A stretch of DNA of 64,000 bases from Paragorgia papillata (GCA_035771165.1 JAWNZC010000302.1:1601001-1665000); one strand, 5' to 3'. Numbered from the stretch's first letter, positions 33,134-44,900 are shown. Made by a program: numbers and translations. The notes: generated from the letters alone by a model not told the origin.

Positions 33134-33650
33134 TAGTTTAAGTGGGCTTACCTCAAAATGTTGAGTGTCGCAGCTGTCAGTTTCACGCTGGGCGATCTTC
33201 AGGCGACTAAGTAGTTTCGATTAGTGGGCCGCTTAAATGGTTTTGGTCAAAAGGTGGGTGTGTGGGCGCTGAAACAATGAATGCATCCCTTAAATCGTTT
33301 TGGTCGAAAGGTGGGCGTGTGGGCGGTGGATTCCTCAAACTCCTTTTTTTTTCCTTGTTTTGATTGTTGTTTAGATTGTTGATATTTAATTTATTTTTAT
33401 GCCTGCATGTCGAAATGATTTCCGATCTTTTATTGAGTAAAAAGCGTTTCTCTGCTTTCATGATACAAAGTTTCTCTTCCAAACATAAATTGCATCTGCC
33501 TGATCCTCCTGAGTAGGAAGCCGCGTGTTTTAAAATAGACCAGGTTATGTTGAAATTTTGTTTCTTTTCTTTTAAATCCCAGACGTGTTTCGAAAGTTCG
33601 GTTTCGTTTGAATATTTTTCGTTTTGGAAAGATTCATGATTCACACATAC
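33132..33650 (-). mobile_element. Penelope-like element 3' end (copy A), GIY-YIG part truncated
   Basis: The minus frame (33644 to 33207) encodes NHESFQNEKYSNETELSKHV, WDLKEKKQNFNITWSILKHA and SGRCNLCLEEKLCI, then LNKRSEIISTCRHKN. This is the C-terminal part of the GIY-YIG endonuclease of PLEs, with its Cys/His signature, but the GIY-YIG strand itself is missing at the 5' side. The 3' UTR has a (C/G)CCCAC-rich repeat and a hammerhead-like motif at 33167-33208. This copy and copy B form a head-to-head inverted repeat. Confidence 0.85.
33167..33208 (-). ncRNA. Hammerhead-ribozyme-like motif in PLE copy A
   Basis: On the minus strand: stem I 5' strand GTCGC, box CTGAAGA, stem II CGC-CCA-GCG, GAAA, short stem III around AC-TGACA-G, then GCT and stem I 3' strand GCGAC. 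Stem I pairs over five bases. The triplet is GCT rather than NTH, so cleavage is not expected for this copy, and a T-T mismatch closes stem II. Hammerheads in PLE termini are established; this assignment is by eye. Confidence 0.5.
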
Positions 33651-34390
33651 TTAAAAAAAATCGGGTACAAAATGAAAACACAGCCAGTTGCAACTGCAGG
33701 GATAAAAGCAAGTGCCCACTTCATGGACAGTGCCTGACAAATAGCATAGTATACAAAGCTACTGTTTCCACAAGCGACATAAATAGCACTACATTGGCAT
33801 GACAGCAAACAATTTCAAAGAGCGAGACAGAAATCACACTAAATCTTTCCAAAACCAAAAATATTCAAACGAAACCGAACTTTCGAAACACATCTGGGAT
33901 TTAAAAGAAAAGAAACAAAATTTAAACATAACCTGGTTTATTTTAAAACACGCGGCTTCCTACTCAGGAGGATCAGGCAGATGCAATTTATGTTTGGAAT
34001 CATGAAAGCAGACAAACACTTTTTACTCAATAAAAGATCGGAAATCATTTCGACATGCAGGCATAAAAATAAATTTAATATCAACAATCTAAACAACAAT
34101 CAAAACAAGGAAAGGAGTTTGAGGAATCTACCGCCCACACGCCCACTTTCGACCAAAACCATTTGAGGGATGCATTCATTGTTTCACCCCCGTCAAGCCC
34201 ACCTTTTGACCAAAACCATTTGAGGGATGCATTCATTGTTTCACCGTCCTCGCGCCCACCTTTTGACCAAAACCATTTAAGCGGCCCACGAATCGAAACT
34301 ACTCCCAGTCGCCTGAAGATCGCCCAGCGTGAAACTGACAGTTGCGATACTCAACATTTTGAGGTAAGCCCACTTAAACTATACTATATT
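33608..34390 (+). mobile_element. Penelope-like element 3' end (copy B), GIY-YIG endonuclease, frameshifted
   Basis: The plus strand encodes SCNCRDKSKCPLHGQCLTNS, IVYKATV, then HYIGMTANNFKER in a second frame. The central YIG motif thus lies across a frameshift near 33787. NHTKSFQNQKYSNETELSKH, WFILKHAASYSGGSGRCNLC and LNKRSEIISTCRHKN follow with another break near 34000 (CLES then IMKADK). The CxC...C cluster upstream of the YIG motif is typical of PLE linkers. The reverse transcriptase is absent. The 3' UTR repeats a GACCAAAACCATTTGAGGGA block three times and ends with the GTAAGCCCACTTAAACTATA segment and a PLE-end motif at 34400-34445. Confidence 0.85.
34307..34350 (+). ncRNA. Hammerhead-ribozyme-like motif in PLE copy B
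   Basis: AGTCGC (stem I 5' strand), CTGAAGA at 34313-34319, CGC-CCA-GCG stem II, GAAA at 34331-34334, a minimal stem III (AC-TGACA-GT) and the cleavage-type triplet GTT at 34341-34343, followed by GCGAT as stem I 3' strand. All core boxes are present and in the right order. Stem II has a T-T pair next to the core and stem III is very short, as reported for PLE hammerheads. Confidence 0.55.
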
Positions 34391-34399
34391 CGCTCTACC

Positions 34400-35115
34400 T
34401 TTATTGTATTGAACACCTTCCGACATTCCGTGAACAAAATCACGCGTGCTCGTTTGTATATATATATATTAAGTACTACTAATAAATAAATCGGGGCAGA
34501 AAGTGGTGTCCCCTCGGCCACACTTCGCCCACGGTGAAGCACACACACCGGCGACGGAGAGCAAGGTCCATAACGGTGAGGGCCCTTACTCTCACTCTGA
34601 CTTTCGCTTCTCCAGCTTTTTCTGGAGGCCCTTACCTCCAGAAAACCGCACTTTCCGTCACACAAAAATTATCCACAAAGATTTGCGTGACTTATTAACT
34701 TATAGACTAACCTTGCTATATTTCGCTTATTATTTTCAACACTGCCTACGCAACACATTACGTTTATTTCATTTCTACCTTGGTTTTGCAATTCTTCAGC
34801 GCGTTTCCTTCGCCTTTCTTTCTCGAATTCCATTGACCAGATTTCAAGCTGATGACTGCTGATAATTTCAAAGATCTTCAGAGAGTCTTCGTAGTTAAGT
34901 CACGTTTAAAATTCAAAAGTAGCCATGTAGAAGATAAAGATGCAATTAAAGACGTAATCATGACACACAATGGAGTCACAAGGAACTTAACCTATGACAA
35001 AATAATAACTCTTTTATTTCAAGACTTTTAAAAAAATCTGAAAGTTCCTCGTCCATTTTTCCGAGTAACGTCTGTATAATGTCTGAAAAAAAAATAGAAT
35101 TAGAAATATCGTAAA
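34400..35115. other. PLE terminal remnant, then non-coding DNA
   Basis: 34400-34445 is a diverged PLE terminus (GTATTGAACACC and CATTCCGTGAAC). The rest shows no recognised coding. Open frames here (34384-34665 and 34503-34862) overlap on opposite strands without domains. Confidence 0.45.
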
Positions 35116-35159
35116 CAATGGTCTTGATAAACCTTGCTTGCTTCCTTCTTTCTTTATTT

Positions 35160-35600
<441 letters not shown>

Positions 35601-35637
35601 TTCGGTTATTACTTTGTGTTTCGCGCACGAATATGCA

Positions 35638-35690
35638 TTAGGGTTAGGGTTAGGATTGAGGATAGGATTAGGGTTAGGATTGGGTTTCTC
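35638..35690. repeat. Interstitial telomere-like (TTAGGG)n with variants
   Basis: TAGGGTTAGGGTTAGGATT and related variants extend about 50 bp. The hexamer is the metazoan telomere repeat. The short length and internal position suggest a repaired break or simple-sequence drift. Confidence 0.85.
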
Positions 35691-35713
35691 AGGGTTTCTC
35701 TCGTGCACGAAAC

Positions 35714-35830
35714 AAATGAAATGAAATGAAATGAAATGAAATGAAATGAAATGAATGAAATGAAAGGAAATGAAATGATATTAAATGATATGAAATAAAA
35801 TGAAATGAAATGAAATGAAATGAAATGAAG
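35714..35830. repeat. (GAAAT)n microsatellite
   Basis: About 20 pentanucleotide GAAAT units with a few interruptions. Confidence 0.95.
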
Positions 35831-35999
35831 TCATTAACTAATTTTTGAAGAAATGATCTTTTAACAATTTGCCAACAAATTAAGATTAGTTACTAACCTG
35901 GACAAAATGAAACGTATGTTATTAAGATATTCTTAATGCTAGAAGGTTCTTTGGTTCTCTGAAAAAAAACAGGCAAAAATCGCCTTAGAAAATCTTCAG

Positions 36000-36125
36000 T
36001 GGAAGGAAGGAAGGAAGAAAAGAAAGAAAGAAAGAAAGAAAAGAAAGAAAGAAAGAAAAAGAAGAAAGAAAAGGAAAGGAAGGAAAGGAAAAGAAAGGAA
36101 GGAAGGAAAGAAGGAAGGAAGAAGC
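36000..36125. repeat. (GAAA)n / (GGAA)n tract
   Basis: Purine-only tract of mixed GAAA and GGAA units. Confidence 0.95.
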
Positions 36126-36273
36126 GTTGTAATTCTTCATTACTGCCACCATCTTTGAAAGAGCTTTCTCAAGTTCTGTTCCTCCATCCCATCACTCAAC
36201 ATCATACTGAACCACGCGTCAACATTGATAGCTTCTCTTTCCCTATAAATAACAAAAAAATATATTTTAATCA

Positions 36274-36735
36274 CCATGACCATGACCATGACCACCACCA
36301 TCACCATCACCACCATCATCACCACCACCATCATCATCACTACCACCATCACCATCACCATCACCATCACCACCATCATCACCATCATAACCATTACCAT
36401 TACCATTACCATCATCACCACTAGCATCACAACCACCATCACCACCACCATTATCACCACCACCACCATCATCATCACCACCACATCATCACCATCACCA
36501 ACACCATCACCATCATCACCACTACCATCACCACCATTATCACCATCACCATCATCACCACCACCACCATCATCATCACCACCACCACCATCACCACTAT
36601 CATCACCACCACCACCACCACTACCACCATCATATCACCACCATCATCACCATCACTATCACGACCATCACCACTACAACCACCACCATCATCACCATCA
36701 TCATCACCACCACCATCACCATCACAACCACACAA
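36274..36735. repeat. (ACC/ATC)n trinucleotide repeat, about 460 bp
   Basis: Long CAC/CAT-type trinucleotide tract. The poly-His, poly-Thr/Ile and Val/Met open frames through it are artefacts. Confidence 0.97.
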
Positions 36736-36739
36736 AAAA

Positions 36740-37595
36740 TTTCAGTAGTTTGTTTGGAAATAATTATTCACCTTGAAGTTGAACTGAAGGAATAAAATCC
36801 AAAAAGAAACATCCAAACATGAGATCTAATGTCATCACTTATTCCACCTGGAAGAATAAAAAAGAGATCACCAATTGACATTATTGGAGGATTGGTGCCA
36901 AGCCAGAGGGGGAGCCACCCAGCCCCTGATCAGAGGTAACCATGGCAATCCCACCACAGCCCACCTCCAGGCACCAGTCACACTGTCAAAGCAGTTGAAA
37001 TATATACTCACCTTGCATTCTATCAGGTGTAGGTGGGTGGTTCAATAAACAGCGCGCGCAAAACCAGTCAAGCTCAGACCACGCTGACAAGACTTTGATG
37101 AGCGCTGAGATGATAATCCCCCCATATTATAAACGAATGACCACAGAGCAAATATCTACTAAATAGATAGCGCGTGCAATACCAGTCAAGCTCAGAACAC
37201 GCTGACAAGACGTTGATGAGGGCTGAGATAATCCCCACATATTATAAATGAATGACCTCTGACTAGCATTGTCTCATTTTTTACCTTGCCTAAATTACAT
37301 TTAGCCACATTAAAATCATATCTACTACAACATACATGGAAATGAGATTGGAATCATTTCCTTCTCGCCTTCTCGCCAGTGGCACCAAGCGTACAAAAAT
37401 CTAAACATTTTTGTAAGCTCAGCAGTGGTGCCTTATATGAATATTTTTGTATAGAAATTTTCATATTTCAACAGTGGTGCTAAGCATACAAAAATCTGAA
37501 AATTTTTGTACACTCAGCAGTGGTGCCAAGCATATAAAAATCTATTTGACAAATTTCAATTAAAATTTAGATATGACCAATAGGATTATGCAAGT

Positions 37596-37600
<5 letters not shown>
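36740..37600. repeat. Two local tandem duplications
   Basis: A ~115-bp block containing ACCAGTCAAGCTCAGA and CACGCTGACAAGAC occurs at about 37055 and 37170. A second, ~70-bp unit with GCAGTGGTGCCAAGCATA-type sequence and TACAAAAATCT recurs three to four times at 37378-37545. No coding was found. Confidence 0.75.

Positions 37601-37601
<1 letters not shown>

Positions 37602-37658
<57 letters not shown>
37602..37658. repeat. (TA)n microsatellite
   Basis: About 27 TA dinucleotides. Confidence 0.97.
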
Positions 37659-37659
<1 letters not shown>

Positions 37660-37964
37660 CAGAACGGACGCGAATTCTGAAAATGACTTCTAAAACGCCT
37701 ATTCAGGTAACTAAACAAAAATAAATCATGTTAACAGCTGATAAACCTTCGAGGTATGGTTTAATAGGCTACGATTATTAAATTAGTGATACGAGTATGC
37801 GCTTTAATTTAATATTAGTCCCACATTTTATATTCTAAGTGACGTGGCATAAATGGCCTTACTGGTCATCAAGGGCAACAAATGTTTGCATCTTCATCTT
37901 GTATGAGGACACTACCAGCGTACCTCACTCAAGATAGTTGAATGCGAAGTGTTTGTACACTTGC

Positions 37965-38065
37965 TACAGAACTGATATGACCAGTGTCTGTAATGTGATA
38001 CAGAACTGATGTTTTTTTTAAACAGTTCTGTATCACATTTACAGACACTGATATCAGTTCTGTAC
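37965..38065. repeat. Hairpin-forming inverted repeat, ~45-bp arms
   Basis: ACAGAACTGATATGACCAGTG and AATGTGATACAGAACTG on the left oppose CAGTTCTGTATCACATT and CACTGATATCAGTTCTGT on the right, around a T-rich loop. It is a small foldback element. Confidence 0.85.
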
Positions 38066-38454
38066 CGGGGTAAACAGACATTGATTAAACCTTAATTTCT
38101 TTTTAATTTTTCTCATGAATTATTAATGAATTTTAGAAATATATATATAGTTTAATCATTCCGTGGGTATACAAAGGCAGATAATCAAAATATTATCCAT
38201 CAATCCCAAATCATGACATCCCATCTGCTGTCAATTTGTGACATTAATTTGTGACATTTTCTAATTTTCTATTTAATTCAATTAATTTGTTACATTCATT
38301 CCATACCTTTAAAAATTGCTTTTCTCAACGCAGATTCATTTAATATTCTCCCATCCTTATTAAAAAACGTTTTCCATTCGCTTACACATAAAGGAGGAGC
38401 TCTTTGCCAATGGAAGCCGTGAAATATTAGATACAGAAGCAGGGGCGTGGCAAA

Positions 38455-38640
38455 GAAATCACAATTGGGGGGGGGGGGGGGGTCATATGATAATGACCAA
38501 CTTTTTTACACTGATAAATGAAAATTTTCATATCCGGGGCATAGTGTAAAAAAGGCGAAAATTGATGGAAAAACTTGTAATATATAAACGGGTATTTAGG
38601 AGCTGGGAAAGACAAGACAAAACAAGACAAGTCTGACAAG
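38455..38640. other. G-homopolymer and low-complexity DNA
   Basis: A run of about 18 G lies at 38465, followed by ACAAGACAAG-type repeats. Open frames here are not supported. Confidence 0.6.
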
Positions 38641-38669
38641 ACAGAAACATCTTATTTTTGTAAATGTTA

Positions 38670-39236
38670 TGCATAGTTAAACAGTCTGACAATCAAAAAC
38701 TGTTACCAAATAAATAGCAACAGTTGTTGCTATTGCAACAATGACGTTTCAAAATGGCTGCCAATTACCCTTCAAACTAGTTTAAGTCGACAAAAACTTT
38801 GGTGACCCCCAATTTGTTTTTCATTAAAACTTTTCCTGAAGTATGAGTAATCAATAGGCGAATTTTAATAAAATTCTGTTGAGCGAAATTTAAAAAAAAT
38901 TAACAAACATGATTTTTCCAGAAAAAAATTATTCGTTTTACTGAATTTTTTTAAAATCGGCCTATTGATTATTCATACTTAAAGAAAAGTTTTAATGAAA
39001 TAAAAATTGGGGGTCACCAAAGTTTTTTTCGAATAAAATTAGTTGAAGGATAATTGGCAACCATTTTGTAACGTCATTGTTGCTAACGTTGGTAACAGTT
39101 TTTGATTGTCAGACTGTTTAACCATGCATAACATTTAGTTTTATTCTTTTTCCGAATTGTTTATGCGCGTGTTTTGGACTCTCAAACTTGTATTTTCCAT
39201 TTTTCAAGAAACTGTGTGGAGCCACTTTAAACTACA
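38670..39236. mobile_element. MITE family A (copy without insertion)
   Basis: The ends ATGTTATGCATAGTTAAACAG and CTGTTTAACCATGCATAACAT are inverted, with further matches inward: ACAATCAAAAACTGTTACCA, AACAATGACGTTTCAAAATG and AACTTTGGTGACCCCCAATT. The outer right end continues to GTGTGGAGCCAC, whereas the left outer end is missing. The same family is split by the ISL2EU-type element at 57-60 kb. Confidence 0.9.
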
Positions 39237-39569
39237 AAATGTCTGTTTCGTAAATTCGTGAAATACAAAAACAATCCATATCACCAATTCACCATATGCT
39301 TGAAACATTGTACAACTGACTTACCCGTATAAAGTTAGTCACTTAGCCAAAATAAATGCATAATTTATGACACGCCAGCTTGTGATGACTGTTGAAGGTC
39401 GAAACCACTTGATCTGTATCAAAATACTTCAAACAGTCGAGCCTCTGTTTTCAGTGGCCTGCGGTCTCTAGATAAGGTAGGAAACATTGAACTCTAAGTA
39501 AACTGGAACGCTAACTCCATAAGTCAGGCCCTATGATTGGATGAAGCCAAAATTCTTTAAATGTTAGTT

Positions 39570-39880
39570 TTTCTGAGTTTTGAGCTGAAATACTTAACTC
39601 TGAACGTTGGGCTGTATTTGAAACTGAAGCTATTGAAAAATGCTATAGAAACTTCAAGACTTTAGCTAAAAGGGAAATAATTAAAAAATATAAAAACAAC
39701 TGCCATTTTGTAACGTTCGGCAAACAAAATGGCAGTTGTTTTTCTATTTTTTAATTATTTCCCTTTTAGCTAAACTCTTGAAGTTTCTATACCAAATAGC
39801 ATTTTTCAATAGCTTCAGTTTCATATATATCCCACCGTTCAGTGTTAAGTATTTCAGCTCAAAACTCAGAAAAACTACAA
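39570..39880. mobile_element. Foldback element, ~145-bp arms, ~10-bp loop
   Basis: GTTTTTCTGAGTTTTGAGCT to CAACTGCCATTTTGT on the left mirrors ACAAAATGGCAGTTGTTTTT to AGCTCAAAACTCAGAAAAAC on the right, with few mismatches. Transcripts would form a long hairpin. Confidence 0.92.
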
Positions 39881-40640
39881 CAAGTTTCTTAGTGTTATTT
39901 CTCAGCGAAATATGGTCGAACATTTACTACATTTTAAAAAGCTTAAAATAACGAGGAAACTTATACTATACATCAAATTGAAGCCAATGTTATTTCTAAA
40001 AACATACGTATAAAACAATGTATTTCAATCTGTTGTTTTGGAGTAATTTGGTATCGTCCCAAACAAAATATATGGCAGGATGAAAATTAAGTAACTTGAT
40101 GCACGGGAGCTACCTGCATGCAAAGGGACTGGCACTGTCTTCAAAATCCCCCCCTAAGTTAGCGTTCCAGTCTTCTTATAGTTCAATGATAGGAAATACT
40201 TCACTACCGCAGAATACATCAAGTGCACATTTAAAAGCCATCTTTAATTTTGTTGGGGTTGTCAGGGATAAAAAACCCCAACAAATCATTTTTAAAAAAA
40301 GAAGAAATTCAGCATTTTTTTTCTCCCACTATTTCTATTTTGCATGAACACCAGCAATTCCTCGTTTGACCAACTATTTGATATTTAGAATTATTGGGAG
40401 CGTGTCGCACTCCCCACACACCCCAGTCGCCACGCCCCTGTACAGAAGCTTTGAAATTCATGTATTCAAGACCCAAGGCGTACATTAGTTGAATTTCCAC
40501 AATAAATCATCCTCAATTTACTCCTTTTTGCTTAAAAGACACCAAAAATTCACATCCTCGAATCAGAAATGGAAAAAATCTGAAAGAAAATCCAAGAAGG
40601 TTAGAAGGCCTTTTGAAAATTCAAAACAATGGAAGGAGCT
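39881..40640. other. Non-coding DNA
   Basis: No recognised gene was found. Overlapping opposite-strand open frames at 40096-40500 lack domains. Confidence 0.4.
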
Positions 40641-40649
40641 CGGGACAGA

Positions 40650-41600
40650 CATCGGGAACGATGACGTCATTACAAATGACGTCAATGATTCATTTTTAAA
40701 GCTAACTAAATTACCAAGTGGCTTACGGGTATATCCCGAGTATCTTCGTCACCGTAATGATGACGTCATTACAAATACTCGGCTTTTTCCGAAGATAACC
40801 AGACGTTTGACTTTAAACTTTTTAACCTGAAATTCTTTAAAATTTTCTAATATAATTTCTTTAATAGATTCTAAAGAAAATATTTTAAGGTTGTTGTCTC
40901 ATTTGAGGCAACACTTCACTTGCGATGGGAACTTCTAGTACCAATAGTAACGTTTAAATTCTAGATTTTTCTGTAGTTTTAACAATATTTTTGATTAATT
41001 TTGAAAGGCAACTAAATTTCCGAGTGATTTACGAGTATGTCCCGAGTATGTCACCGGAACAAATGAAGCACGGGCAGAAATCGGGAATGATGACGTCATT
41101 ACAAATACTCGGCTTTTTCCGAAGATAACCTGACGTTTGACTTTAAACTTTTTCACCTTATTTTCTCTAAAATTCTGTAATATAATTTCTTTAATTTACT
41201 TTAAAGACGATATTTTAATACTTATAGCAAGGTTTAAATTCATTTATGTGGTTTTAAAAATATTTTTGATTAATTTTGAAAGCAAACTAAATTTCCGAGT
41301 GATTTACGAGTATATCCCGAGTATTTCGTCACCGGAGCGATCGGGAATGATGACGTCATTACAAATACTCGGCTTTTTCCGAAGATGACCCGACGTTGGA
41401 CTTTAAACATTTTAACGTTATTTACTTTAAAATTCTGTAATATGTTTCTTTAGTGGAGTCTAAAGAACAGATTTTAATACTAATAGTAAGGTTTAAATTC
41501 ATTTATGTGGTTTTAAAAATATTTTTGATCAATTTTGAAAGCTATAATAAGTTTCCGAGTGATTTCCGAGTATATCCCGAGTATACGTCACCGGAAGCAC
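40650..41600. repeat. Diverged ~260-330 bp tandem repeat carrying TGACGTCA sites
   Basis: Units contain GATGACGTCATTACAAATAC, then TCGGCTTTTTCCGAAGAT, then an AT-rich block, then CGAGTATATCCCGAGTAT and GTCACCGGA. Perfect TGACGTCA palindromes lie at 40662, 40677, 40761, 41091 and 41351. The final half-unit abuts the putative first exon at 41628. Confidence 0.85.
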
Positions 41601-41627
41601 CTCATGTTACAGTTTGGCTGGGCGAAG
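41560..41627 (+). promoter_or_regulatory. Candidate promoter for the exon at 41628
   Basis: ACGTCACCGGAAG combines a CRE half-site and an ETS-like CCGGAAG core, and the start codon is embedded in AAGATGGCGG, the YY1-type context common at TATA-less starts. Upstream copies of TGACGTCA add CREB/ATF-type sites. The assignment is by motif only. Confidence 0.35.
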
Positions 41628-41689
41628 ATGGCGGACTGTGAAGACTCGACGTGTGCTGTGAATTTTGGCCAAGAAAATCCTTTTAAAAG
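41628..41689 (+). CDS. Putative first coding exon, unknown gene
   Basis: ATG at 41628 encodes MADCEDSTCAVNFGQENPFK plus R, ending in phase 2 at the donor AG|GTAGCG. A start at a short non-repetitive exon with a promoter-like context suggests a real gene, but the next exon was not found with certainty. Joining to 43051 in phase gives RNKYQHWRIR and a stop, so that is probably not its partner. It may also be a repeat-borne open frame. Confidence 0.3.
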
Positions 41690-42235
41690 GTAGCGATTTC
41701 TCTAATATTCTTCTAGGATATACATGTATACCTTAACTATAAAATAACACCGTTTAATATGGGGTTTCGCTTCAACTTACGCGAAAATCGTGTAGTTTTT
41801 ATTGTATTATATTCATGTATACTGGTGAAGGTATGTAAATCTCAACAACACGAAAACGATGTCGATTTCTTTCAGAACTTTTCCCCGAGTGTCCGATTTC
41901 AATTCTTTTTCCTAGTTCAGATCAGATCAGAAGTTTTCTTAATACATTGAATGGTTTGGAGATGAGATAGAATTTGCTAATCAAAAATATAGAAAACGTT
42001 TTTAAAAAAATCTGTCGACATCTAAATATCTCTCATGTGATTTCAATCATGGGACACTGTATTTTTACTAAATTCATTTTAAAATGATTTTTCTCTTGGG
42101 TAAATTTTAGTATTAAAGTACGGAAGATTGAATGAGTGTTAAATTTGTTCTTTAGTAATTTGTTTTTTAAATATGGGGTACACAATCAATAATATCAATA
42201 ATCAGAAGTTATCGTTACGTAATTGATTGATAATC
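41690..42235. other. Non-coding DNA (possible intron)
   Basis: AT-rich with no recognised feature. The 41759-41950 open frame was not supported. Confidence 0.4.
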
Positions 42236-42249
42236 AGTAAACAATCAGT

Positions 42250-42975
42250 GAAGGGGGTTCATGTCTAGGATGTCTGAGGGTTCTCTCTTTGATGAGTAAA
42301 ATCATCTGGTGTTAGACACAGTAAAACAATAAAGGAACCATTTTTAACCAGCTCAGGCAGGAATGGGTTTAACACTTTGAGGCCTGGACCTCTCCCTGTG
42401 CTGAATAAAATTGTCTGGCATTAGCCAGAATAAAATACTAAAGACTCGTCGTCAGGTTTCAAAGTGTTAAAGAGATAAGTTTTAACACTTTGAGGACTGG
42501 ACCACTCCCTGTGCTGAATAAAAACGTCTGGCGTTAGCCAAAATAAAATACTAAAGACTCGTCGTCAGGCTTCAAAGTGTTAATAATCATTTGTTAATCA
42601 CTCATTGCTGCCAAGGATGTCTGAGGGTTCTCTCTTTGATGAGTAAAATCATCTGGTGTTAGACACAGTAAAACAATAAGGGGATCATTTTTGACCAGCT
42701 GAGGCAGGAATGGGTTAATTACTTGTTAACTCATTGCTGTCTAGGATGTCTGAGGGTTCTCTCTTTGATGAGTAAAATCATCTGGTGTTAGACACAGAAA
42801 AACAATAAAGAGACCATTTTGGCCAGCTCAGGCAGGAATGGGTTAATCACTTGTTAACTCATTGCTGCCTAGGATGTCTGAAGGTTCTCTCTTTGATGAG
42901 TAAAATCATCTGGTGTTAGACACAGTAAAACAATAAAGGAACCATTTTTGGCCAGCTCAGGCAGGAATATAATAT
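42250..42975 (+). repeat. ~120-bp tandem array (forward)
   Basis: Four copies of a unit with AGGATGTCTGAGGGTTCTCT, AAAATCATCTGGTGTTAGAC and CAGGCAGGAATGGGTTAA at about 42262, 42612, 42740 and 42868. A related unit with GAGGCCTGGACCTCTCCCTG and AAAGACTCGTCGTCAGG occurs twice between them. Confidence 0.92.
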
Positions 42976-43047
42976 CTAGCTTTTCTCTACAAGGCAAAAT
43001 ATTTTAATAATAATATCATTGAAAACATGTGTGTTTTTATTACCCCT

Positions 43048-43151
43048 AGGAACAAATATCAGCACTGGAGAATAAGATGATGAAGAATTTATCTAATTTG
43101 AATGAGGATACTGCCACAGAAATTTCTATCGCCCGCAAAGAATTTGAGTAG
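43048..43151 (+). CDS. Possible coiled-coil exon
   Basis: After the acceptor TTATTACCCCTAG, one frame reads EQISALENKMMKNLSNLNED and ATEISIARKEFE, then a stop. The heptad-like pattern and acceptor are suggestive, but no partner exon or family could be named. It lies just right of the forward 120-bp array. Confidence 0.3.
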
Positions 43152-43435
43152 TTAAAAGGTAACTTTAATAGAATTTGTACAGTCTGTATATAGTATATAC
43201 GTACGTTTCAACTTGTTAAAAAACTCAATAATTCATGAGGAAAACACAAAGGAAATTAGCGTCCATATCCATAGTTTTATATATCGGTTCTGTAGTTTTA
43301 TAAAACTTATTGTGTGCTTCGATTTTGAAATTTGATAAAAAAACACACATACTTATCACATACTGGACAACTAGAGAAAAGAAGATAGCCATAATCTGCA
43401 GTTGGATCTTAACAGTCTCGTCAAGTGGTGCCACG

Positions 43436-43690
43436 ATTGGAAAATGGCCTTAAACCAGACTAAGTGTGATGTTCTAAACATCTCTAGGAGAACTCAACCA
43501 ATCACCACACAGTATCGGCACCCGCGTTAAGCAATCCAGATATGAAAAAGATCTTGGTATAATTGTTACATCTGATCTGAAATGGAACAAACACATCCAG
43601 GAAATATCGTGCAAGGCTAACAAGATGTTCCATGACCATAAAGTTCGCTAGGTCCTCTACCTTTCAATTGTACAAAGCAACCAGGGCATG
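43436..43690 (+). pseudogene. Non-LTR retrotransposon RT fragment
   Basis: Plus-strand pieces read NQTKCDVLNISRRTQPITT, then DLGIIVTSDLKWNKHIQEIS and CKANKM, which matches the connection region following the RT palm domain in CR1/L2/Jockey-type elements (compare DLGIKIDSTLNW in the 21-kb element). Frame breaks near 43520 and 43650 mark it as a relic. It is interrupted at the right by the MITE at 43682. Confidence 0.7.
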
Positions 43691-44481
43691 AGATTTGCGG
43701 TATCCCGATATCCCGGGGATACCAGATTTTAAGTTTGGATACTGGGCATCATAAGCTCAGTATCCCGTGGGGATACCATGAAAATTGGGATAGTGAACAA
43801 ATGTTGATCAGCTATCCCAAATAATTGTTGTCGTTCTTCACGTCTTGTCTGGAAATGTTGGCGGAAAATTCGACGAACTGTAATCTCATTCCCAGTGCAC
43901 GCCAGAATTAAATGATAGGCATACATGAAGTAGTACCAGCAACAAGGAGCCATTGCTGGACAAAATGATCGCAAGCTCTGGGAACGAAGATTAAAATATA
44001 CCGCGTATTTTTTTCGATCTTGCTATTTAATAACTGTATTATACAGTCGCACTACATAGTCCTGAATTTGATGGATTTTGACAATGCCATGGAGTGATGG
44101 ACACTTTACAATTATGTTCAAGACGTAAATAAACTAAAGTATTAACACTCTTAAATATTGATGTGTTATTGTACAGCTAGGCATACACTAGTGTAGTATG
44201 AATGTGCCAGATTGGAAAGTTTGTAAAATGTGCAATGGAGATTTGCATATTTCTTATATGCAGGCAATTGTCAGCCTGAAACTGTGCAACGGAGATCTCT
44301 GTTGCGCGGTACAAACTTTCCAGTCTATTGTTGTGTTAAATAAAAGTTAACCTTGTTTGGATACTGCTTATTGGAATATCTACTATCCAAATGTGGGATA
44401 CTAATTTTCAAGGAGGGATACCAGATTTTAAGTGCCAGTATCCCACTGGATACTGCTGAAAATTTCAAATCTCTTGCCCTG
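43682..44481. mobile_element. MITE with GGTATCCC-type termini, 800 bp
   Basis: The ends CAGGGCATGAGATTTG and CAAATCTCTTGCCCTG are inverted. Internal ATACCAGATTTTAAGT and GTATCCC words recur near both ends. It interrupts a retrotransposon fragment. The interior open frame at 43729-43974 has no recognised domain. Confidence 0.8.
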
Positions 44482-44639
44482 AAATAAGTCAAGAATCCGA
44501 AATAATAAAAATCATAGGTTTTGTTCTTGCCGAAGCCCACTTTTTATGGCTGAAATGACTTGTCAAAACACACTGAATTGCTGAGGTTTTGCACTTTTGG
44601 TTTTAATAATATTGTTTGGATCGTGTTTTGAGCAATATT

Positions 44640-44900
44640 CATGAACCGGAACCCGGCAGACTTTAGGCAAAACTTTAGGCTCCAGTCCTCTAATATGGAA
44701 TTATGGGCATGCGCAAAACATGGCCGATCCGCAAGACGCTCTCACGTGTGCTTTCAAGCTGCAGCTCACTCTTTATGTAAATATCTTGGATGTGCCGTGA
44801 TGGCAGGCCTACCAGATTGTGCATGGTTCTCTGTTAGTACATTCACAGATCCTGTAAACACTGCAAAATTTGTCTTGCTAACTCTTGTGTCTTATTGATC
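44640..44900 (+). other. Unassigned open frame with promoter-like start
   Basis: Within it, ATGGCCGATCCGCAAGAC opens a second frame (MADPQDALTCAFKLQLTLYV). Neither reading was recognised and no splice donor is compelling. Confidence 0.25.

Noticed and set aside
41628..43151. Splicing of the exon at 41628 to the coiled-coil block at 43048
   Set aside because: The phases do not agree: joining gives a stop after about ten residues, so the two were kept separate.
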